A stretch of DNA of 64,000 bases from Gelidibacter salicanalis (GCF_007997285.1 NZ_VORX01000004.1:310001-374000); one strand, 5' to 3'. Shown: positions 8,067 through 18,780, counted from the stretch's first letter. Numbers and translations are program-made. The notes: generated by a model from the letters alone, not told the origin.

Positions 8067-10832
8067 CTACAATTTTAAACTGAAATGTCCGCTATAAAAT
8101 TCACCCTCAGACAATCGAAAAGTAAACCAGTAATCGTCCGGAATTAGCAATTGCCCATTATAAGTTCCATCCCAACCTCGAGATTTGAGAGGGTCAAAAC
8201 TGTAAAGCAACTTCCCGTATCGATTAAAAATAGTAATGTCGCTATGCGTGTTGGTAGTCGGTTCTAACCCTTTTACATTCCAATATTGATGGTGACTATC
8301 ATTGTTAGGCGTGAAGTATTTTGGAAAGCCCATAACATAAAACTCTCTAGAGACCGTAGTGCACTGGTTTTTATCCCTTACAAATACACTGTGCTTACCA
8401 GGGGCAATATTTACGAATTGATTGCTCGGTTGGTAAGGCCCGAGTAGAGTGGTTAAGGCAAATTCAAATGCTTCAATTGGCTGACTTAAATGTACAGTAA
8501 CAGTATAATCGGTTACATCAATAGTTTCAATTGTGGCTATCTCATTTTGAACCACGGTAAAATTTATTGTTTCTCCACAACCTATTGTAGGGTCAGAAAT
8601 ACTGAGTTGGTACACCCCAGGTTGACTTACTTCAATAAAATTACTTTGCTGTCCAGTGTTCCACATATAGGTGAAGTTTTTAATTTGTGCTAGTGGAATG
8701 CCCGATTCTACAATTATAGGAAATTCTGATTGACACACTTCAATAATCTGATTTTCTAATGTAGGAAAAACCTGCACCATCAGTTTTAAAACTCCATTAC
8801 CATAGCATATATTATCATTTTCAGCTCTTATATAAAGTGACGTGGCCATTGATGTGAACTGATCAGGAAGGGGATGTATTCCTATTGCCCCATCAGATTC
8901 ATTTTCATGAAATGTAAGGGTGACATTGTTGGGCAAGGCGAGTTCTTTAATAATATTTTGCCTGGCGATATCCAAATTGAAAATCCCTTCTCCGTTGGTG
9001 CCAATAGCACAGCCCATTAATTGAAACGACTCCAAATCGATAGCCTGGGTGGTTGTTAATTTAACCTTAGCCATGCTGTAACATGCGGTATTGGCTTTAA
9101 AAACTTTGGCGTGGAGCAGTTCTCCTTGAGTCTTATTAGTGTAAATAGGGTTTAAGGCTTTTGAATTATTAAGGTCAGCCTCGGCTGAAGCCTTGTCGGT
9201 ATAATAAAACACCTTAATATTATCCGTGGTATTAAAGGTCAATGGTCCATTAGCGAGTTCTAAATTAAAAGTGGCTTTACCATCAGCAGGATCAGAATCA
9301 TAGGAATCACATTGAATCAACTCATAGGACGTAGGCATCACTTTTGGTGGTTCAGAAATTGTGATTTGCTTAATCAATGGATCATTTGTAATGCCATTTA
9401 AGGTTAAGGACAAGCTAACGGTGTAAACGGCTGGGTTGGTATACGTATGCTTTGGGTCTTCTAGAGTTGACTTTTGTCCATCTCCAAAATCCCAGACTAC
9501 AGTATCATAAGGATCTTCAGAGGTGATTATAAATGTGGTGTTATCACCAAAACAGGTAAATTCATAATCAAACGTATATTTAAAAATAGATTGCACAAAC
9601 GGCGGAAGTCCAAGTTCTGCTGTCCGATTGCTTCCCAGGTCTACGCTATTATGGGCGTAGTTTGCGCCTCCCCCAATAACGTTTGGAGCATTAATTACGG
9701 ATAACTTTTTGCCTCCCTTTTGAAACACTTCATAACCAGCACGATATATCTTACCGTCGATTGCCAACTGTAATGCGCCCGCCACATTTAATGATGTTTT
9801 GACATTGTATTGAGATGCCACAATATTTGAACTTTCCAGATTGTATTGATAGAGATTACTATCCTTAAATACATCTGCCGTACTAAAGTTGCTAACGGTG
9901 ATATACAATAATTTTGAATCTGGAGAAAATTCAATGCCGTAAGGATAGGTGTCCCGTATAATGGTTTGCTGGTGAGATATCATGCCGGTGGTATTGTTGA
10001 AATCGTAAAGTAATACACTGCCGGAGCGTTTGGTTCCTGTCTTTGGACTTCCCAAAGAGAGTGAACTATGCGCTATGGCCAACTTTTTTCCGTCAGGTGA
10101 AAGCTTCATGTAACCAATTGCCGAGATATTTGCGCCGACATCATCAATACGTGGAAAAACTGTTTGAGGTACGGTTGAAACAATTGGTGTTTTATTGACA
10201 CCGTCGGTATTAACCCTAAAAGCATAAAATTTATTTATAAATTGAGTGATCACCCAAATGCTGCTGCCATCACTGTGGGTAACCGCAGTGATCTTTTCTG
10301 AAGATTTGTATTCTTTTTCGACAGGGTCATTGCTATCATAGGTGATCAGGTGAACGTTTTTATTTGAGCTGACAATGTCCCCATACCCGTTGTTAAGAGA
10401 CATATCAACTTCAGAATAGTTGACGCCATCAATAGGTTGTCCTCGAGTTAAAAAATAACTGGGCTTATCTATAGTAAAAATGTAATAGGAATTTAAATCG
10501 CCTGGTTTGGGAATAATTAAGGCAGACATGGTACTCGAGCTGTGACCTAAAAGGCCGGTACCATTAACCATAATACGGTGTTGACGATCCCAAACATTGG
10601 TGCCGTCCGTGTAGAACAATAAGTTTCCTTGAGGATCTGAAATTGTAGCACACCCTTCACTAGTGATCAATTGACCATTTTTCAGCGGAATAGGACTGCC
10701 ACTATTAAAATCTAAGCCTGCCGAATCTCCAAAATACCAATTTGCTGACTCTTTTTGAGCATAAATCGCCCCAGTTCCTAGTAAGCCAAACAAAACGCAT
10801 GCGATGAAGCAAGTATGGAAGTAAGATTTCAA
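8067..10832 (-). CDS. Large secreted protein with PKD domain and type IX secretion type B sorting domain
   Basis: 921 residues. A signal peptide (about residues 1-25, ending ATGAIYAQ-like) leads to a large N-terminal beta-propeller-like region (SAIGYMKLSPDGKKLAIAHS, YGIEFSPDSKLLYIT), then a PKD domain near residues 430-490 (VVWDFGDGQKSTLEDPKHTY), Ig-like repeats and a C-terminal gliding-motility-type sorting domain (YFTPNNDSHHQYWNVKGLEP, IFNRYGKLLYSF, GWDGTYNGQLLIPDDYWFTF). It is exported by Sec, then moved across the outer membrane by T9SS and anchored or released. Its ligand is unknown; proteins of this build are adhesins or surface scaffolds. Confidence 0.92.
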   Translation of the reverse strand: MKSYFHTCFIACVLFGLLGTGAIYAQKESANWYFGDSAGLDFNSGSPIPLKNGQLITSEGCATISDPQGNLLFYTDGTNVWDRQHRIMVNGTGLLGHSSSTMSALIIPKPGDLNSYYIFTIDKPSYFLTRGQPIDGVNYSEVDMSLNNGYGDIVSSNKNVHLITYDSNDPVEKEYKSSEKITAVTHSDGSSIWVITQFINKFYAFRVNTDGVNKTPIVSTVPQTVFPRIDDVGANISAIGYMKLSPDGKKLAIAHSSLSLGSPKTGTKRSGSVLLYDFNNTTGMISHQQTIIRDTYPYGIEFSPDSKLLYITVSNFSTADVFKDSNLYQYNLESSNIVASQYNVKTSLNVAGALQLAIDGKIYRAGYEVFQKGGKKLSVINAPNVIGGGANYAHNSVDLGSNRTAELGLPPFVQSIFKYTFDYEFTCFGDNTTFIITSEDPYDTVVWDFGDGQKSTLEDPKHTYTNPAVYTVSLSLTLNGITNDPLIKQITISEPPKVMPTSYELIQCDSYDSDPADGKATFNLELANGPLTFNTTDNIKVFYYTDKASAEADLNNSKALNPIYTNKTQGELLHAKVFKANTACYSMAKVKLTTTQAIDLESFQLMGCAIGTNGEGIFNLDIARQNIIKELALPNNVTLTFHENESDGAIGIHPLPDQFTSMATSLYIRAENDNICYGNGVLKLMVQVFPTLENQIIEVCQSEFPIIVESGIPLAQIKNFTYMWNTGQQSNFIEVSQPGVYQLSISDPTIGCGETINFTVVQNEIATIETIDVTDYTVTVHLSQPIEAFEFALTTLLGPYQPSNQFVNIAPGKHSVFVRDKNQCTTVSREFYVMGFPKYFTPNNDSHHQYWNVKGLEPTTNTHSDITIFNRYGKLLYSFDPLKSRGWDGTYNGQLLIPDDYWFTFRLSEGEFYSGHFSLKL

Positions 10833-10892
10833 GAGGAGTAATTTCTTATAAAGATAAAATTCTTAAATTAAATTCCTCTTGTTTTCAACAGT

Positions 10893-13304
10893 TTATCTCA
10901 ATTTTGGATAATCTTTAGGGCTCACCTCGTGCATCACAGCGTAAACACTTTCAAAAATATCTTCTAAAGAGGGTTTTGAGAAGTAATCGCCATCCGTACC
11001 ATAAGCCGGTCTGTGCGCACGAGCTGTTAATGTTTTTGGTTGGCTGTCTAAATATTGATAAGCGTCTTGGGTGTTTAAAATAGCATTCAATAAATAGGCT
11101 GAAGCGCCGCCAGGGACATCTTCATCAATAACCATCAATCGGTTGGTTTTTTGAACACTTTTTGCAATATCGTGATTGATATCTAGCGGCAACAAGGATT
11201 GTACGTCAATGACTTCGGCATCAATACCAACTTCTAATAATTCCTTTGCCGCTTGTTCCACCATACGCAATGTAGATCCGTAAGATACGAGCGTAATGTC
11301 TTTACCTTCCTTAACAGTTTCAATGACGCCTAAAGGTGTTTTAAATTCTCCTAAATTAGTTGGTAATTTTTCTTTAAGTCGGTAGCCATTTAAACATTCA
11401 ATGACCACGGCAGGTTCATCACATTCTAATAAGGTATTATAAAAACCGGCTGCTTTAGTCATGTTGCGTGGCACTAACACATGAATCCCTCTAATTAAGT
11501 TTAAGATACCCCCTAATTGAGACCCGGAATGCCAAATACCTTCCAATCGATGACCTCGCGTTCTTACAATCACGGGAGCTTTTTGACGGCCTTTGGTTCT
11601 ATAGTGTAAGGTGGCTAAATCATCACTCATAATTTGGAGTGCGTAAAGTATATAATCTAAATATTGTATTTCAGCAATAGGTCGTAAACCACGCATGGCC
11701 ATCCCGATGCCTTGACCCATGATGGTCGCTTCGCGAATTCCAGCGTCAGCTACTCTCAGTTCGCCATATTTTTCTTGTAGTCCTTCTAAACCTTGATTCA
11801 CATCACCAATAGTTCCTGCATCTTCACCAAAAATTAAAGCCTGTGGATATTTTTTAAAGATAATATCAAAATTGTCCCGTAATACTAATCGGCCATCTAC
11901 ATCCTCTGCAGTATCGTCATAAGTAGGTTTCACCTCCTTAATCTGTAAAGCAGATTTTTTTGATTGGCTGTATAAATGAGAACTGTATTTTGGTTGAATT
12001 CGTTCGATATAGGCATCAATCCATTGATGGGTAGCATCTTTTTGTGCCGATTCTTCAGAAATCACGTAACGCAAGGATTTTCTAACTGCTGAAGCAATAT
12101 CTTTTCGGATGGCTTCATTCACGTTAGAAAGTTCTGTAATCGCCCGCTCAATAAATACTTTATTAGCACTAGATTTGGCTAAATTTGTCAGCAACTGTAT
12201 GGCTTCCTGTTGTTCTTCCTTAATAGGATTTTGATACGCCTCCCATGCGGCTTTTTTACCTTCTCTGACTTGCTTTTTGATGTTTTTATCAATAGCATCC
12301 AATTCAACTTCTGTAGAAATGCCGTGTGTTACAATCCAATCCCGCATTTTTCTGATGCAATCGTTTTCTAATTCCCAGTCTAAACGTTCCTTGTTTTTGT
12401 AACGTTCATGAGACCCTGAAGTAGAATGGCCTTGAGGTTGTGTCAATTCTACCACATGAATAATCACGGGTACATGTTCTTCTCGTGCAATTTTAGACGC
12501 ACGTTGATAGGTTTCTACCAACTCCACGTAATCCCATCCTTTTACCTTGAGTATTTCGTAGCCTTTATTATCTTTATCTCTTTGAAAACCTTTAAGGATT
12601 TCTGAAATGTTTTCTTTGGTGGTTTGATGTTTGGCATGCACTGAAATACCGTATTCGTCATCCCAAATGCTGATAACCATTGGTACCTGTAAAACGCCCG
12701 CAGCATTAATGGTTTCAAAAAACAAACCTTCACTGGTACTTGCATTCCCTATGGTGCCCCAAGCCACTTCATTTCCTTTGTCAGAAAATTTAGGACTGTG
12801 GATGCCACTTACATTTCTGTATATTTTTGAAGCCTGTGCCAATCCTAATAAGCGTGGCATTTGACCCGCAGTAGGAGAGATGTCGGCACTCGAATTTTTT
12901 TGTTCTAATAAATTTTTCCAGTCGCCTTTTTCATCCAAACTATGCGTGCCAAAATGACCGCCCATTTGACGTCCTCCAGACATAGGATCATGGTCAATAT
13001 CCGCATCGCCATATAACCCAGCAAAAAACTGTTGGATACTCAACGCTCCAATAGCCATCATAAACGTTTGGTCGCGGTAATATCCCGAACGGAAATCGCC
13101 GTTTTGGAACACTTTAGCCCAAGCCAGCTGTGGCACTTCTTTCCCGTCACCAAAAATACCAAACTTCGCTTTTCCGGTCAGAACCTCTCTTCGGCCAAGT
13201 AGACTACATTCTCTACTGGTCATGGCTATTTTATAGTCACTCAGAATTTCTGTTTGAAATTCTTCGAAAGATATATCGTTGATCGTTTTTTGACTTGTCT
13301 GCAT
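10893..13304 (-). CDS. Fused 2-oxoacid dehydrogenase E1 component (alpha and beta subunits)
   Basis: Thiamine-diphosphate E1 that decarboxylates a 2-oxoacid, probably branched-chain, and passes the acyl group to lipoyl-E2. Alpha half is about residues 1-390 (GGRQMGGHFGTHS, GNASTSEGLFFETINAAGV, HSTSGSHERYK) and the beta half about 460-803 (IFGEDAGTIGDVNQGLEGL, IREATIMGQGIGMAMRGLRP, DEDVPGGASAYLL). The fusion is common in Bacteroidota. I start at the ATG at 13304 (803 aa) rather than 13355, because a consensus promoter (13325-13355) lies between the two. No E2 or E3 gene is adjacent. Confidence 0.9.
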   Translation of the reverse strand: MQTSQKTINDISFEEFQTEILSDYKIAMTSRECSLLGRREVLTGKAKFGIFGDGKEVPQLAWAKVFQNGDFRSGYYRDQTFMMAIGALSIQQFFAGLYGDADIDHDPMSGGRQMGGHFGTHSLDEKGDWKNLLEQKNSSADISPTAGQMPRLLGLAQASKIYRNVSGIHSPKFSDKGNEVAWGTIGNASTSEGLFFETINAAGVLQVPMVISIWDDEYGISVHAKHQTTKENISEILKGFQRDKDNKGYEILKVKGWDYVELVETYQRASKIAREEHVPVIIHVVELTQPQGHSTSGSHERYKNKERLDWELENDCIRKMRDWIVTHGISTEVELDAIDKNIKKQVREGKKAAWEAYQNPIKEEQQEAIQLLTNLAKSSANKVFIERAITELSNVNEAIRKDIASAVRKSLRYVISEESAQKDATHQWIDAYIERIQPKYSSHLYSQSKKSALQIKEVKPTYDDTAEDVDGRLVLRDNFDIIFKKYPQALIFGEDAGTIGDVNQGLEGLQEKYGELRVADAGIREATIMGQGIGMAMRGLRPIAEIQYLDYILYALQIMSDDLATLHYRTKGRQKAPVIVRTRGHRLEGIWHSGSQLGGILNLIRGIHVLVPRNMTKAAGFYNTLLECDEPAVVIECLNGYRLKEKLPTNLGEFKTPLGVIETVKEGKDITLVSYGSTLRMVEQAAKELLEVGIDAEVIDVQSLLPLDINHDIAKSVQKTNRLMVIDEDVPGGASAYLLNAILNTQDAYQYLDSQPKTLTARAHRPAYGTDGDYFSKPSLEDIFESVYAVMHEVSPKDYPKLR

Positions 13305-13324
13305 GCTGTGCGTTTTAGATATTG

Positions 13325-13355
13325 CAAAAATAGTCAAAACTGACAAGGATTGCAA
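13325..13355 (-). promoter_or_regulatory. Bacteroidota-type promoter for the E1 gene
   Basis: On the minus strand TTG (13355-13353), a 20-bp spacer and TATTTTTG (13332-13325). It ends about 20 bp before the ATG at 13304 and rules against the upstream ATG. Confidence 0.65.
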
Positions 13356-13387
13356 TTGAAATAGTTGTAGTAAGCGTGAATTAATGA

Positions 13388-13442
13388 TTAATAATCAGCT
13401 CAATAGGCGCTATAGCTCTGTAGGTCAAGAGCTGATAATTAA
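13388..13442 (-). terminator. Possible terminator hairpin after the S9 peptidase gene
   Basis: TTAATAATCAGCTC and GAGCTGATAATTAA form 14-bp arms with one mismatch around a 27-nt loop, 14 bp after the peptidase stop. The loop is long and the U-tract is weak, so it may instead be a processing hairpin. Confidence 0.4.
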
Positions 13443-13456
13443 GTCGTTAACATAAA

Positions 13457-15823
13457 TTATTTATTAAGAAGGGTGGTGTTAAAGAGCTTTAAAATGCGCT
13501 TGTATTCATCCGTCCAGCTACTTGGTTCTACAAAACCATGGTCTTCTGCGGGATAAACAGCCATCTCCCAATTATCTTTTCCTAATTCAATCAGGCGTTG
13601 TGATAAGCGGACCACATCTTGAAAATGTACATTCACATCTACCATACCATGGGCAATCAGTAAGTTACCTTCCAAGCCTTCCGCAAAGTAAATAGGCGAG
13701 GAGCGCTCATACGCGATAGGATCATTAATGGGTTCATTTAAAATGTTTGAAGTATACCCGTGATTGTAATGTGCCCAATCTGTAACCGATCTTAAGGCAG
13801 CGCCTGATTTAAAAGTTTCCGCTTCTGTGAAAAGCGCCATTAAGGTGATGAAACCTCCGTAACTACCGCCGTAAATCCCGATGTTTTCTTTATCGATGCC
13901 GTGAGTGTCCACCAAGTATTTGGCGCCGTCCACTTGATCAGATAGGTCTTTACCACCCATATGTCTGTAAATTCCGGTACGCCAATCTCTGCCGTAACCT
14001 GCACTGCCACGGTAATCGATATCAATAACAGTATACCCTAAATCCGTTAGCAAATTATGGAACATGTATTCTCTAAAATATGAGGACCACCATTTATGGA
14101 CGTTCTGCAAATATCCGGCGCCGTGCACAAATATGACCGCAGCATTATTTTTTACCGAAGCTTCCGGAAGATAGAGGCGGGCAGGAACATCTGCACCATC
14201 TTGGGCTTTAAAAGTAACGAGTTGTGGGTCTCTCCACGCATATGTTTTAAATTCTTCAGACTGACCAGAAGTCAATTGAAGGGCTTCTGCTTTAGCAGCG
14301 GTTTTTTTGTAATAAAGTTCCCAAGGTTGATTGCTGTAGGAGTGTAATATGGCCATGTGCTTTTCATCAGGAGAAAGACTGACGTCATTGTTCCCAGGCA
14401 TTGTGGTCAGTTGTTCCATGGATCCACCCATCAGTGCCATTTTATAAAAATGGCGTTCTCCAGGGCCTACTTGTGAGGTGGTGAGGTACCAACTTTTCTT
14501 GTCATTAGACATAAAGGGTTCGAAAACCTCATAATTACCAGAAGTCAAAGCTTTTTTAGTACCATTGGTAACATCTAATAGATAGAGGTGTGAGTATCCA
14601 GTAGCCTCTGACTGAAAATAAATATGTTTGTTATCCGGTAACCAACCCATGGTGCCGCCGCTCATGCTCCAACCAATTCCCGGGCCAGCTATCCACGCCT
14701 CATCACGTTGTCGGTCTAAACTGCTTAAGGCTCCAGACTTTAAATCTAATGTTGCTATCCAACGGTCCTTGTTATCTTTAGAGCGCACGTTAACAATGGC
14801 ATGTTGTCCATTATCAGAAAAATAGGCTGGGGAACTGATGACTTCGCGTTCTTTTTCTTCCCATTCTTTATCTGGATAGTCCGTTACGTAATCTGGTAAA
14901 TCTGTTATGCCTGGCAGATTTGTAGTATTGACGGTATATACCGTGTCTTTTTCAACATTGTAGATGGCTAATTCTACTTTAGTGTCGTCAGCCCCAACTT
15001 TAGAACGGGTGTTTAAATCCTTAGTATAACTGGAAGCATCAATATAATTTGGAACGATGGTATTGTCACTCTTGCCCCGGTCGTAAAGGCTAAAGGTAAC
15101 ATATTTGGCGTCTGGCGATACTTGTAAATTCATGATCTGACGTTCACCTGCATAATAGGTATAGGCATCTTTGTCTTGGCGGACCTCCCTGATTTTCTTA
15201 GAGATCTCCTTCTCATCTTCACGCTCTTTTACCACGCTTAGAAGTTTAAGGTTTTCGTTTTCTAAAAACGTCGATTTGTCTGATGTTTTTGGATCTTTCT
15301 TTTTAGGTGCTTCACCCGTTTTAATTTGGGTTAATTTCTTTAAAACTCCTGTGTCCTGCGAATATACATACGCATTATTGTCCAACTCAAAAGCTATCCA
15401 ATCTTCATTGGCTAAAAAATTGGCATTGCGGATGTTTTCTGGCAACTGTAATAATTCAGTTTCTTTTCCAGATTTTAGGTCATAAATACTTAAAGTATTG
15501 CCTATAATCTTTAGCTTTTTAGTCTTTTTAGCGTTGTAAGTACCTCTAGAAAACTCAGTGTCTTTTTCTTTGGACCAGCTCACTTTTTCAATAGACTTGG
15601 TGTTTTTTAAACCAATGCAGTATAATGAATCTGCCGGATCAGCATCTTTATTGTAGTTGAAATAAATAGCACTGCTATTTTGATCCCATTTAATGTTTGA
15701 AGGGAAGGTGCCCATCCATTTAGGATCTTGCATCACCTTTTCTACGGATAGAGCGCTCTGTTGGGCGTGGATGTTAATAAAAAGTACTGAAAAAAGAATG
15801 CTAAAGAAAATAGATTTCGTCAT
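13457..15823 (-). CDS. S9 family prolyl oligopeptidase/dipeptidyl peptidase, exported
   Basis: About 788 residues from the ATG at 15823, which gives a clean signal peptide (MTKSIFFSILFSVLFINIHA); the ATG at 15844 would add seven odd residues. An N-terminal beta-propeller (repeated SPDAKYVTFSLYD-like blades) gates a C-terminal alpha/beta-hydrolase domain with nucleophile elbow IYGGSYGGFITLMALF, acid region HGMVDVNVHFQD and His in AEDHGFVEPSSW, a complete Ser-Asp-His triad. It probably cleaves small proline-containing peptides in the periplasm. Confidence 0.92.
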   Translation of the reverse strand: MTKSIFFSILFSVLFINIHAQQSALSVEKVMQDPKWMGTFPSNIKWDQNSSAIYFNYNKDADPADSLYCIGLKNTKSIEKVSWSKEKDTEFSRGTYNAKKTKKLKIIGNTLSIYDLKSGKETELLQLPENIRNANFLANEDWIAFELDNNAYVYSQDTGVLKKLTQIKTGEAPKKKDPKTSDKSTFLENENLKLLSVVKEREDEKEISKKIREVRQDKDAYTYYAGERQIMNLQVSPDAKYVTFSLYDRGKSDNTIVPNYIDASSYTKDLNTRSKVGADDTKVELAIYNVEKDTVYTVNTTNLPGITDLPDYVTDYPDKEWEEKEREVISSPAYFSDNGQHAIVNVRSKDNKDRWIATLDLKSGALSSLDRQRDEAWIAGPGIGWSMSGGTMGWLPDNKHIYFQSEATGYSHLYLLDVTNGTKKALTSGNYEVFEPFMSNDKKSWYLTTSQVGPGERHFYKMALMGGSMEQLTTMPGNNDVSLSPDEKHMAILHSYSNQPWELYYKKTAAKAEALQLTSGQSEEFKTYAWRDPQLVTFKAQDGADVPARLYLPEASVKNNAAVIFVHGAGYLQNVHKWWSSYFREYMFHNLLTDLGYTVIDIDYRGSAGYGRDWRTGIYRHMGGKDLSDQVDGAKYLVDTHGIDKENIGIYGGSYGGFITLMALFTEAETFKSGAALRSVTDWAHYNHGYTSNILNEPINDPIAYERSSPIYFAEGLEGNLLIAHGMVDVNVHFQDVVRLSQRLIELGKDNWEMAVYPAEDHGFVEPSSWTDEYKRILKLFNTTLLNK

Positions 15824-15951
15824 TACGTAGAGTTTAAAACACAAAGGGACTAAACTACATAATTTTAGAAATATAAACTTAATGAAAGTCTACTTATTAA
15901 ACACCGGACCGTTTAAATGTGCGAGAACAGCAAAAAGATTCCCAAATTTTA

Positions 15952-18780
15952 TCAATACCATTTACGTCTGAACAATCCTAAAAGTGCTTCAGGATCCAAG
16001 GTGAATTTGATGCGGATGCGCTGGCTGTAGTTGGGTTCATCAACTTCCCATCCTAAATTGGAATACAATGGAAAATACAGTTCAAAATAATCGGTGACCA
16101 AATTGAGCCGGATGCCAGCATCGTAAACAAATATAGGGTCAACCGACTTATTTTTCACCAATCCAATATCACCATAAGCTTCAATATAACGCCATAATGT
16201 GGTGCTCACGTTGGCTGTGGTCATCCACTGATTGGCAAATGGGGTGTCCAATTTCGATTTGAAACCACCTTCTGCAATAATAATTTGTTGACTAAAGATG
16301 CCTGAGGCTTCTGAGCGTCCCAAATAATTGTAATCAAATAAATAATCGGTAGGTCGGTCTAAGGCAAAACTGAAGTAATCAGAATTGACGTCTGTATTGT
16401 TATACAGGAACGTGCCGGCAAAAAAGCGGAAATTAAATTGTCGGTTATTTTCCGCCAGTTTTCGAAATTCATAATTCACCGCTAGTTTTCCAAAATCTTG
16501 GGCCACTTGAAAATCATAATAGAACTTTGAGTAATCAATTAAGCCGGTAAGGGCATTCACGTATCTCACGTTAAAAACACTATAATCCGGATTGCTGACG
16601 GTCAATAAAGAGTTGTTATTAGTTCTGGAAATGTTCAAAAATCTAAAATTCAAATAACTGCCTTTATTCGATCTGTAATTGGAATGATCTCTAAAATAAA
16701 ATGAAACACTTGGTTTGATGACGGATACAAAAGCGTCTTCTGCAAAGGAGGAATAACTACCGCCAATGCCATAAGTAATCCTATACAAGTCTCTATCTTC
16801 CAAATGCTGCGTGTACCCTACGGTAGCGCCACCAGTAATCGTTTGGGAATTGAATGAATATTTGGGAGAGATGCGGTAACTGAAATTCTTCATCAGCAGC
16901 GTCTTATTATAGATTTTAGCCCCTAACGTAATCCCATCGTAAATATTGTTGAATTCCACCAAAGGCATAAAAAACACCTGATTGTAATTAGGATCTTCAA
17001 TGTCCTGAAACACTCTCAATTGCAGAGGTTTGTTGTTAAATAACCAACCTTCTAAAGATTTCCAATTGTCCCTTAAATTGTATTCCGGAATGGTGTTATC
17101 ATAGTTTAAGACCAATTTTGTAGCATCTGTTCTAGGAATGGTCAATGTTTTAGAACCATGGATGTGTTCAATCCATTGTTTGGATTGGATGGTATCATTT
17201 TTTATGGTAAAGAGCGAAACCGGAACGTCAGTATCACGTTTATTCTTTATGGTGAATGTTACCGAGTCTTCAGTCTTGATCACATCTTTAATTTTAAAAT
17301 CAATTTTTTTGGAGGTGTTGATATAGTCTTTAAAAAACCAATCCACATCTTTGTCTGTGTTTTGTTTCAACAAGTCTTCAAAATCAGTAGTTGTAGTTCT
17401 CTTTAAGCTGAATTGCTGCAGATATTGTTGAATGGTGTTTTCAACGGTATCTTCATTTACAAAATCATCCAAATATTTTAACCCAATACCAGCTTTGTAC
17501 TTACTAGCAATATTGGCATTAAATTTCAAGAGTGCATCTTTTGGTGTGGTCAAAGCTTGATCTCTATTGGTACGAACCATTTGCATGAAATACAGATTGT
17601 ATTGTTCGTTAAAATCAACATCAGCGGCATGAAATGAGCGAACTCCCCAAACATTGGCCAAAGTTCCCAATAATTTCAGGTCTGGATATTGTTCTTCAAC
17701 ATATTTCATCAAATAATACATTTGAATTCCGTCTTTAAGCCAATAATCGGTTCTGGGATTTAACAGTAGCGTATTTTCCAGATAATTTTTTAAGGTGGTC
17801 TTGAGCAGTTTCAGTTCATACTGCAAATTTCCGGGAAACGGGTTGATAAATTTTGGCAACTGATTGATGCCATAAAGCGGATCCTTTCGGTATTCTATAT
17901 CAGTCACCAAAAGGGATTTATGAGGATAAGAGCCTAAGTTTTGATGGATGAATTGAGTGACTTTATCGGTGATGATGGCCCGATCCATGGGTAAAATCCC
18001 GCCACTTTCAAGATTGGTGATGACGGTAAAATGGTCCGTTTGCACGACATTGAAGTTGGGAAATTTATTAAGGTATAACTTACTGTCTACCCGATCTTTC
18101 CCAAAAAGATAAAAGGTTTGAGTGTTGTCATTTTGAGTAATATTTTGAATGTCGAGCTCTGAAAACAGTCCGTAATTTTTAGGAAATTCTAACTTTAAAT
18201 GAAGGTCCGCCTTTGGGATGTATAAATCGTCTAGATTTTTATTACTGTAATACTGCCAAGCGCCATCATAAACGGCTGGGGTAAGGTACCAGTATTTTAA
18301 ATTGAATTCATTAGTGTCCGTAACGCCATAATCTGTAAAAGTATCCACAGGAAATTGGAGTATGTAAAACAACTGAATTTCATAAGACTGCTCTGGTAAG
18401 AGAGCTGCTGCCAAATGTACTTCAACCACATCTGGATGTGCTTTTAACCGATTAAATTCTAACGGCTCATCAGTATCAGTTTTAATGGCCGTAATACTTG
18501 TAAACCCACGCATATCGCTTTTAGCAAAATGAAACTTGGTGCTGAACTCTTCAGTAAACCGATCAGCTAAAGGTGTGCGCTTGGTAGAAAAACTATTGTT
18601 CCAATCGTTGAGGTAGATTGTTTTGAGCGTGTCTTTTGAAGTGTTTTTATAGCGAATGCTTTGCATCACTTTCGCGGTTCTGTTATCCATGTCAAATTTC
18701 GCATCGATGTTAATGTCATTCTGACCAAACATGGATGTGCAAATGAGCAATAGGATACAAAAAAGAAAGTGTTTATTCAA
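15952..18780 (-). CDS. M1-like aminopeptidase-fold protein lacking the zinc site, with C-terminal outer-membrane barrel
   Basis: 942 residues. A signal peptide (MNKHFLFCILLLICTSMFG) is followed by an M1-type N-terminal saddle domain, a gluzincin-like domain at about residues 260-460 and a C-terminal half rich in alternating beta strands ending in TLDPEALLGLFRRKWY, typical of a beta-barrel. No HExxH occurs anywhere: the position expected for it reads ELKLLKTTLKNYLENTLL, while the downstream WLKDGIQMYYLMKYVEEQYP still aligns with the usual WLNEGxA segment. I infer a catalytically dead peptidase on the cell surface. The family is common in Flavobacteriaceae. Confidence 0.82.
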   Translation of the reverse strand: MNKHFLFCILLLICTSMFGQNDINIDAKFDMDNRTAKVMQSIRYKNTSKDTLKTIYLNDWNNSFSTKRTPLADRFTEEFSTKFHFAKSDMRGFTSITAIKTDTDEPLEFNRLKAHPDVVEVHLAAALLPEQSYEIQLFYILQFPVDTFTDYGVTDTNEFNLKYWYLTPAVYDGAWQYYSNKNLDDLYIPKADLHLKLEFPKNYGLFSELDIQNITQNDNTQTFYLFGKDRVDSKLYLNKFPNFNVVQTDHFTVITNLESGGILPMDRAIITDKVTQFIHQNLGSYPHKSLLVTDIEYRKDPLYGINQLPKFINPFPGNLQYELKLLKTTLKNYLENTLLLNPRTDYWLKDGIQMYYLMKYVEEQYPDLKLLGTLANVWGVRSFHAADVDFNEQYNLYFMQMVRTNRDQALTTPKDALLKFNANIASKYKAGIGLKYLDDFVNEDTVENTIQQYLQQFSLKRTTTTDFEDLLKQNTDKDVDWFFKDYINTSKKIDFKIKDVIKTEDSVTFTIKNKRDTDVPVSLFTIKNDTIQSKQWIEHIHGSKTLTIPRTDATKLVLNYDNTIPEYNLRDNWKSLEGWLFNNKPLQLRVFQDIEDPNYNQVFFMPLVEFNNIYDGITLGAKIYNKTLLMKNFSYRISPKYSFNSQTITGGATVGYTQHLEDRDLYRITYGIGGSYSSFAEDAFVSVIKPSVSFYFRDHSNYRSNKGSYLNFRFLNISRTNNNSLLTVSNPDYSVFNVRYVNALTGLIDYSKFYYDFQVAQDFGKLAVNYEFRKLAENNRQFNFRFFAGTFLYNNTDVNSDYFSFALDRPTDYLFDYNYLGRSEASGIFSQQIIIAEGGFKSKLDTPFANQWMTTANVSTTLWRYIEAYGDIGLVKNKSVDPIFVYDAGIRLNLVTDYFELYFPLYSNLGWEVDEPNYSQRIRIKFTLDPEALLGLFRRKWY

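Noticed and set aside
13305-13355. Longer N-terminus of the dehydrogenase E1
   Set aside because: A consensus promoter lies across this stretch, and the extra residues look unlike the family start.
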